Positions 59,420 through 64,000 of a stretch of 64,000 nt of DNA are shown here, piece after piece. The notes under the pieces were generated by a model that was not told the origin of the DNA, made no database searches, and worked only from the letters and a program-made list of their open reading frames with translations. Location: assembly GCF_002262875.1 (NCBI RefSeq), contig NZ_NKYE01000010.1:173380-237379 (forward strand). The letters run 5' to 3'. Position 1 is the first letter of the stretch; each line of letters opens with the position of its first letter. The stretch comes from Amycolatopsis antarctica. Its GTDB lineage: Bacteria; Actinomycetota; Actinomycetes; Mycobacteriales; Pseudonocardiaceae. Made by a program: the position numbers and the translations under genes.

Positions 59420-60268
59420 ATGTCTGCCACCGATTCCGGTCCCTCGCGGCGCGTTCGGACGGTGCGAGCGCTCGCCGGGGCGTGCCATCCGGTACCGACC
59501 CTGGCGGTCACCCTGCTCGCGGTCCTGCTCGCCGCCGGTGTCGGCCTGGCTCCGGGGACGGTGGTGCTGCTGGGTTTCGCGGTGTTCGCCGGGCAGCTCT
59601 CGATCGGCTGGTCCAACGACCGGCTGGACGCCGCGCGGGACTCGGCGAGCGGCCGCCGGGACAAGCCCGCCGCCGCGGGCGGGGTACCGCTGCGACTGCT
59701 CACCGCTGCCGGTGGCCTCGCACTGGCCGCGGCGGCGATCTCGTCGTTCCTGCTGGGGCCGCGTGCGGGCATCGCGGCGATGGTCCTCGTCGCGTCGGGC
59801 TGGGCGTACAACCTCGGGCTGAAGGCGACGGTGTGGTCCGGCCTCACCTACGCGATCGGGTTCGGGGCACTGCCCGCCGTGCCGTACCTGGCGCAGCCAG
59901 GTCAGCCCTGGCCTCCGTGGTGGGCCCCGGTGACCGGAGCACTGCTGGGACTCGGCGCACATATCGCGAACGTGCTGCCGGACATGGCCGACGACATCGC
60001 GACGGGCGTGCGCGGCCTGCCGCACCGGATCGGCCCGCGCGGCGGCGTCGCGGTGATGACCGCGGCGTTCACCGCCGCCTCCCTGGTCCTGGTGCTCGGT
60101 CCGCCGGGGCCACCCTCGTGGCCCGGCCTGCTCGCGGCGGCGGTCACCCTGCTCCTCGCCGGAGTGGCCGCGGTAGAGGGCATTCGGCGCCCCGGCCGGG
60201 CGTTCGCCTTCCGTGCCGCGCTTGCCATCGCGCTGCTCGACGTCGTGCTGTTCGTCCTGGCCACCTGA
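59420..60268 (+). CDS. UbiA-family prenyltransferase
   Basis: 282 residues with about eight hydrophobic helices. First Asp motif: GWSNDRLDAARD (NDxxDxxxD); second: LPDMADDIATGVRGLPHRIG (DxxxD). Such enzymes attach a polyprenyl chain to an aromatic acceptor in the membrane. The divergent srsABC-like operon makes a phenolic lipid that could be the acceptor, which would give a prenylated resorcinol or quinone; this pairing is inference. Alternatively it serves menaquinone-type synthesis, but MenA family members lack this neighbourhood. Confidence 0.9.
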   Translation: MSATDSGPSRRVRTVRALAGACHPVPTLAVTLLAVLLAAGVGLAPGTVVLLGFAVFAGQLSIGWSNDRLDAARDSASGRRDKPAAAGGVPLRLLTAAGGLALAAAAISSFLLGPRAGIAAMVLVASGWAYNLGLKATVWSGLTYAIGFGALPAVPYLAQPGQPWPPWWAPVTGALLGLGAHIANVLPDMADDIATGVRGLPHRIGPRGGVAVMTAAFTAASLVLVLGPPGPPSWPGLLAAAVTLLLAGVAAVEGIRRPGRAFAFRAALAIALLDVVLFVLAT

Positions 60269-60319
60269 GGACCGCTCGCGGACGGCACCGACGCGAATCC
60301 GGCCAACCATGCGCACACC

Positions 60320-60382
60320 CTCCAGACGCGGGAGCTCGACGGCGCGGCGATCGCCGCGAGCCTCGACCGCCGGGGTCTGGAG
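60320..60382. terminator. Nested inverted repeats between convergent genes
   Basis: Outer arms CTCCAGAC (60320-60327) and GTCTGGAG (60375-60382); inside, the 16-bp palindrome CGCGGCGATCGCCGCG (60343-60358). Lies between the UbiA gene and the end of the ANTAR gene, as expected for a bidirectional terminator. Confidence 0.5.
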
Positions 60383-60394
60383 CGGGGAGTTCGG

Positions 60395-61234
60395 TCACCA
60401 CTGTAGTCGAGCGGGCGGCCCCACGCGGGCCACCGCACGGCCGTCGGCCCTCGCGGTCCCGGCTCCGGCGGTGCCGCTTTCCCCCGCCGCGGTGGCCACA
60501 TATCCGACCGCCACATCGCGCAGCTTTCTGTTCTCGCGCTGCGACCAGCGGACCAGAATCCGGAAAGCGTCCTCGGCCGAGATCTTCCGTTCGGACACCA
60601 GGATTCCCTTCGCCTGCTCGATCACCGCGCGCGACCGCACCACGGCACGCAACTCGGCGACCTCGTCCCGGCAGCGCAGATACCTCCGGTGTGCCCGCGT
60701 CATCGTCTCGACCGTGGTCGCATACGACTCCGGTCGTGCCTGTCCGGTACCGGCGAAGTGCTGTCCGCCGACACCGAACAGGTTCAACGAACCCGTCAGG
60801 CCCGCGTCGACTCTGAACGGCATCGTCAGGAAACTGTGCACCCCCAAAGCCCCGGCGATCGCCGCGAACCCCGGCCACCGCTCGGTCGCCCCGGCCATAT
60901 CCACCAGGACGATCCGGCCGGTCCGGGTGGCCTCGATGCACGGCCCCTCTCCCGTCCGGTACTGCTCCGTTCCGATCTCGTCGGCCCTGCGGTCGGTGCT
61001 CGCCACAGTCGCGGCGACGTCACCCTCGACGAGGGTGACGCTGGACAGACTCACGCCTGGCAGCGCGAACACCACCTGCTCGCAGACGGCGAACAGGCCA
61101 TCGACGAGGTCGCCGGCCTCGTCGAGGACACCGGGCAGCGCCCCCGGCCGGTCTGCGGCCGCCGCGTTCCGAAGCCTCTGGGCGGTCATCGCGACCGCAC
61201 CGCACCGCATCGTCCTCGGCCCATGGCAGGACAA
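60395..61234 (-). CDS. GAF-ANTAR domain transcription antitermination regulator
   Basis: 279 residues from the ATG at 61234, with AAGGAG ten bases upstream (an ATG at 61189 is also possible). GAF domain at about 40-175 (SLSSVTLVEGDVAATVASTD, QYRTGEGPCIEATRTGRIVLVDM, FLTMPFRVDAGLTGSLNLFG). ANTAR domain at about 190-250 (VVRSRAVIEQAKGILVSERKISAEDAFRILVRWSQRENRKLRDVA). Such proteins bind paired hairpins in RNA to prevent termination. The signal bound by the GAF domain is unknown. Confidence 0.93.
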   Translation of the reverse strand: MSCHGPRTMRCGAVAMTAQRLRNAAAADRPGALPGVLDEAGDLVDGLFAVCEQVVFALPGVSLSSVTLVEGDVAATVASTDRRADEIGTEQYRTGEGPCIEATRTGRIVLVDMAGATERWPGFAAIAGALGVHSFLTMPFRVDAGLTGSLNLFGVGGQHFAGTGQARPESYATTVETMTRAHRRYLRCRDEVAELRAVVRSRAVIEQAKGILVSERKISAEDAFRILVRWSQRENRKLRDVAVGYVATAAGESGTAGAGTARADGRAVARVGPPARLQW

Positions 61235-61371
61235 CTCCTTCTGGTTCGGTTCGACGTCCCACCTGGCCGGGCGGGCTCACCCGTCCGCGGCATCGACGAC
61301 GTCGATCGGCCTTTGATGGACACAGACATCCCGGATCGCGGCCGGCGGGTACCAAGTCCGTCCGTCCGCTG

Positions 61372-61776
61372 TCAGACCCCGATCGCGAGGGCGAACACCG
61401 GGAACACGATCAGTGTGTGGTGCCCGCTCGTGCGGGCCAGGCATCCGAGGACGGCCGCGGTGTCGGCGACGATCCGCAGAGCGGCGTGGCCCGTGCGAGC
61501 CTCCTGCTGGGCATCAATGAGCACCTCGAGCCCCGCGATTCCCAGGAAGTCCACCTGCCGCAGGTCCACGACCACCGCACGGCCTTCGGGCCGCCCCAGT
61601 TCCGCGGTCAGCCGGGCGGCCAGCCCCGGAGCGGTACGCGCGTCGATGTCGCCGTTCACGCGCACCACCGCGACCTCGCCGGCGGGTCGGGCTACTGGCC
61701 TTGTTCGAGACGTTTTCCCGTGGGGTATCTCGGAGCGGGGGACGAAGACGCCCGGCTCATGAGCCAGAGTTGCCAC
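61372..61776 (-). CDS. STAS-domain anti-sigma factor antagonist
   Basis: 134 residues from the GTG at 61776, with GGAGGG eight bases before. STAS fold: EVAVVRVNGDIDARTAPGLAARL, AVVVDLRQVDFLGIAGLEVLIDAQQEA (the Ser of DxSG is replaced by Gly in FLGIAG), ALRIVADTAAVLGCLARTSG. Because the usual phosphorylatable Ser/Thr after Leu-Gly is absent, control by an SpoIIAB-type kinase is doubtful. Part of the stress-regulator group next to the ANTAR gene. Confidence 0.88.
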   Translation of the reverse strand: MATLAHEPGVFVPRSEIPHGKTSRTRPVARPAGEVAVVRVNGDIDARTAPGLAARLTAELGRPEGRAVVVDLRQVDFLGIAGLEVLIDAQQEARTGHAALRIVADTAAVLGCLARTSGHHTLIVFPVFALAIGV

Positions 61777-62236
61777 GATCAGATCCCTCCTGCCGGGCCA
61801 GGCTCGGAAACAGTGTGCGTAGGAGCACGAGACGAGTGCTGGTCGGCCGTTGGAGGATGAATCGCCGGGACGGGCGGAGTCTGGGACCGCGCGACGAACT
61901 GCATCGTAAGCGTATCGATTCGCGCCCCGACACGCCAGGGCCCGCACCCTGGCGATCCTGTCCGTCAACCGTCGCTGTTGACAGGTACCGGCCACGCGAG
62001 GACCGTTGCGAAGACGTTCCGGCGCCGCGATGGCGCAGGGCAGCGTTCGAAGGCGTCCCGGACCCGCCGCCTGTACCTCGTCCTCGAACGACGAAACGGT
62101 GGGACATGTCGTCACCTTTCGACCGATGCGACCCGGGCTACGCTTCGACGAGGCCCCGCGCCCGAGTCGGAGAACGCCCCCAGGGACGAGACCGTCCACT
62201 GTGGACTTCATGTGAACACGTGATCGGATCACCCCG
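61777..62236. other. Divergent intergenic region, STAS gene / small unknown gene
   Basis: 460 bp. TTGACA at about 61977 resembles a -35 box but no matching -10 follows. A palindrome GTGATC-G-GATCAC (62220-62232) sits just before the ATG at 62237. GTCCACTGTGGAC (62193-62205) is a further short palindrome. No gene is convincing. Confidence 0.5.
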
Positions 62237-62611
62237 ATGACGGCGATCGATCCTCGCGGCAGGCAGGCCGAGACGGTGCTTGCCGGGGCGATCCGTTCGG
62301 GCCTCGCACTGCTCGACGATTCCCGGCAGCCACCGGCGGACCGGGCCCTGCACGAAGCCGGCGCGATGCTGCGGTGCGCCCTCGGCCAGGAACTGCCCCT
62401 GGACACGTCCCGGGATCACCGGGCCGTGGTGGCGGCGATGCGGGTGGCGCTCGCATTCCTCGCGATGGGGGATGCCGGGGAAGGCCGCGCGGCACTGCTC
62501 GCGGCGGCCGACCACCTGCCGCCACGCACGCGAAGCCTGCTTCACGCGAACGCCACGGAATCCGGCGACGGCAAGGCCGTTTTGCCACCGTCCCCCCGGC
62601 AGCCGACCTGA
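62237..62611 (+). CDS. Small helical protein, unknown
   Basis: 124 residues. Ala/Leu-rich helices (AETVLAGAIRSGLALLDD, AVVAAMRVALAFLAMGDAGEGRAALLAAADHLPP), no membrane segment or catalytic motif. The start at 62237 lacks a clear ribosome binding site and has a palindrome immediately upstream. It runs in the same direction as the MerR-type gene 77 bp further on and may form an operon with it. Confidence 0.55.
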   Translation: MTAIDPRGRQAETVLAGAIRSGLALLDDSRQPPADRALHEAGAMLRCALGQELPLDTSRDHRAVVAAMRVALAFLAMGDAGEGRAALLAAADHLPPRTRSLLHANATESGDGKAVLPPSPRQPT

Positions 62612-62688
62612 CAGCCGCCACCCCGTTTCGCTACTTCGCCGGTCGCGGCGCCGCGCCGCCCGTCCGCAGGTGTGGAAAAGTGCGGTGC

Positions 62689-63621
62689 ATGGACGGTGAT
62701 CGTGTGCGCGGGCCGGAGACCGGCCGCTTCGCCGCGCCTGCCCACACGCCGGGCCAGGTTGCGGAGGCACTCGGTGTCTCGCCGGTGACCTTGCGTAGCT
62801 GGGACTCCCGGTACGGCGTCGGCCCCACCGCGCGTGTCGCGGGCAGGCACCGCCGCTACTCCACCGCGGACCTTCGACGGCTGAAGCTGATGCTGCGCCT
62901 GATCGAGCAGGGTGTACCGACTCGCGAAGCCGCGGATACCGCCGTTCACGGAGCCCAGGACGAGTACGTCCCGAGCGAACTGGCGGCCGCCGCGGACGAT
63001 CTCGGAACCGCGGCACAACACCTTCACCTCGGGGTCATGGCCGAACTACTGGACGACTGCCTCGCCCGTAACGGGGTGGCCCAGACCTGGCATACGGTGC
63101 TCGCTCCGGTCGTACGTGACCTCGGCGAGCGGTCGGAGGCCTCGGGTGCCTGCGTCGACGCCGAATGGGCACTCGCCGGGGCGATCGGTGCCGCGATCGA
63201 CCGGCACACCCGCGCGGCCCAGCTCTCCCTGCCGAAGCGGGCACCGGTGCTGCTGGCGTGCTGCCCCACGGAACAGCATTCCCTGCCACTGCGGATGATG
63301 CTCGGCATGCTGACCGAGCGGGGAGTTCCGGCGGTGCTCTTCGGCGAGATCGTGCCGGCCGCCACCACACTGGCCGCGACCGCGACCGTGCACCCGCCGC
63401 TGGTGGTGCTGTGGTCGATGACGACGGACACCGCGGATCTGGCTCTGGTGCGGCGTCTTCGTGCGCGCGGGCAGACCGTCTCCCCGATCGGCCCCGGGTG
63501 GACCCACCGCCCGCGGCCCGGCGAGACACGGGTGACCGATCTCGACTCTGCCGTCGAGGACGTGTGCACCCGCCTCGCGGACTGTCCCACCGCGCAGCAC
63601 CGCGCACCCGCCGACCACTGA
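62689..63621 (+). CDS. MerR-family regulator with B12-binding-like domain (CarH/LitR-like)
   Basis: 310 residues. MerR helix-turn-helix: [58 protein letters not shown] helical B12_binding_2-like part follows ([33 protein letters not shown]), then a Rossmann cobalamin-like domain ([33 protein letters not shown]). The axial His of the E-x-H motif is present, but the W...EH capping motif of CarH reads AEWAL. Relatives are light/B12 photoreceptor repressors. Whether it binds B12 is uncertain. Confidence 0.85.
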   Translation: MDGDRVRGPETGRFAAPAHTPGQVAEALGVSPVTLRSWDSRYGVGPTARVAGRHRRYSTADLRRLKLMLRLIEQGVPTREAADTAVHGAQDEYVPSELAAAADDLGTAAQHLHLGVMAELLDDCLARNGVAQTWHTVLAPVVRDLGERSEASGACVDAEWALAGAIGAAIDRHTRAAQLSLPKRAPVLLACCPTEQHSLPLRMMLGMLTERGVPAVLFGEIVPAATTLAATATVHPPLVVLWSMTTDTADLALVRRLRARGQTVSPIGPGWTHRPRPGETRVTDLDSAVEDVCTRLADCPTAQHRAPADH

Positions 63622-63629
63622 GCGCCCCC

Positions 63630-63648
63630 GCGCAGCGGAGCGCTGCGC
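63630..63648 (+). terminator. Hairpin between the MerR-type gene and qcrB
   Basis: GCGCAGCG (63630-63637) and CGCTGCGC (63641-63648), loop GAG, ten bases past the stop codon. It separates the regulator from qcrB. Confidence 0.6.
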
Positions 63649-63716
63649 AATCGATGCGCAGGGCGGACCATGGATTACGAGCGCCGCGTTCGTGGCGCGA
63701 ATCGAGGTGGCTCGAC

Positions 63717-64000
63717 TTGTCCAGCCCCACCCGCGGTGATTCTTTCCTGCACAAGGCGGTGCGTACCGGTGCGGGTGCCGCCGACGATCGGTATCACCTG
63801 GCGAAGGGGATGCGGCATCAGCTCAACAAGGTGTTCCCGACGCACTGGTCGTTCCTGCTGGGCGAGATCGCGTTGTACAGCTTCATCATCTTGTTGCTCT
63901 CGGGTGTGTATCTGACGTTGTTCTTCGACCCCTCGATGGAGGAGGTCATCTACAACGGTAGTTATGTGAACCTGCAGGGTGTGGAGATGACGCGGGCGTT
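63717..64000 (+). CDS. qcrB: Cytochrome bc1 complex cytochrome b subunit, 5' part (runs off the window)
   Basis: The first 94 residues are seen from the TTG at 63717, with GAGGTGG seven bases before; no better start lies upstream. [37 protein letters not shown] is the first transmembrane helix of actinobacterial QcrB, and the segment before it is conserved in the family. QcrB carries two hemes and the quinol site of the bc1-aa3 supercomplex. The normal qcrCAB cluster would place qcrA directly upstream, but here the neighbour is a MerR-type gene, so this is a stand-alone paralogue. Confidence 0.9.
   Translation, partial: MSSPTRGDSFLHKAVRTGAGAADDRYHLAKGMRHQLNKVFPTHWSFLLGEIALYSFIILLLSGVYLTLFFDPSMEEVIYNGSYVNLQGVEMTRA

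Noticed and set aside
60269..60394. Possible coding remnant (LDGAAIAASLDRRGLERG) after the UbiA gene
   Set aside because: Only about 40 residues, no start, and the same bases form nested inverted repeats suited to a terminator.

Overview
The window is high-GC (about 70%) actinobacterial chromosome, most likely from a Pseudonocardiales organism such as Amycolatopsis or a relative. This rests on the XRE/DUF397 gene pair, an RskA-type anti-sigma factor, PucR, LAL and PAS-LuxR regulators, an ANTAR regulator, an actinobacterial type QcrB, and many genes that start directly behind a TAnnnT box with no ribosome binding site. Gene density is high, ATGA start/stop overlaps are common, and I saw no rRNA, tRNA, CRISPR array, transposase or prophage. 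It reads as an accessory chromosome region rich in regulators and small specialised-metabolite loci.

Layout. 1-4.2 kb: 3' part of a large LuxR regulator, two small secreted proteins, a cation diffusion facilitator. 4.3-8.6 kb: a graspetide RiPP operon (precursor, ATP-grasp ligase, protein-isoaspartate-methyltransferase homologue and two unknown genes, every junction an ATGA overlap), facing an XRE/DUF397 pair. 8.7-14.9 kb: acetyltransferase, molbindin and a molybdopterin-fold protein, a hydrolase/regulator operon with clear operators, a flavin monooxygenase broken by one in-frame stop, an M23 peptidase. 15.1-18.1 kb: a cassette of two paralogous Gly/Ala-rich small peptides, an HTTM membrane domain fused to an alpha/beta hydrolase, and an SdpA-like protein. 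This is the best candidate for an undescribed system, probably a peptide toxin related in plan to Bacillus SdpABC.

18.4-27 kb: two coupled PucR regulators, a PAS-LuxR regulator, a TetR/ABC exporter module, and two overlapping sigma-factor genes, one with an unusual N-terminal extension. 27-39.5 kb: methyltransferase, small membrane proteins, a lone ClpP, DUF4394 protein with an ECF sigma/anti-sigma pair, a nucleotidyltransferase overlapped antisense by a TetR gene, PAP2 protein, beta-propeller protein and lipoprotein. 39.9-50 kb: NLP (necrosis-inducing) toxin homologue, PHP phosphoesterase, DHFR-like protein with a divergent MarR regulator and operator, a GyrB-ATPase-like protein, a two-component system whose kinase is frameshifted, a subtilase. 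50-64 kb: a LAL regulator, small unexplained ORFs, a cation/proton antiporter, manganese catalase, an srsABC-like phenolic-lipid operon (type III PKS, ICMT-type methyltransferase, FAD enzyme) with a divergent UbiA prenyltransferase, ANTAR and STAS regulators, a MerR/B12-domain regulator, and the 5' end of a stand-alone qcrB paralogue.

All functional calls come from reading sequence and recalled family knowledge; no database search was run. Start codons were chosen from visible ribosome binding sites, ATGA couplings or leaderless -10 spacing, as noted per gene.
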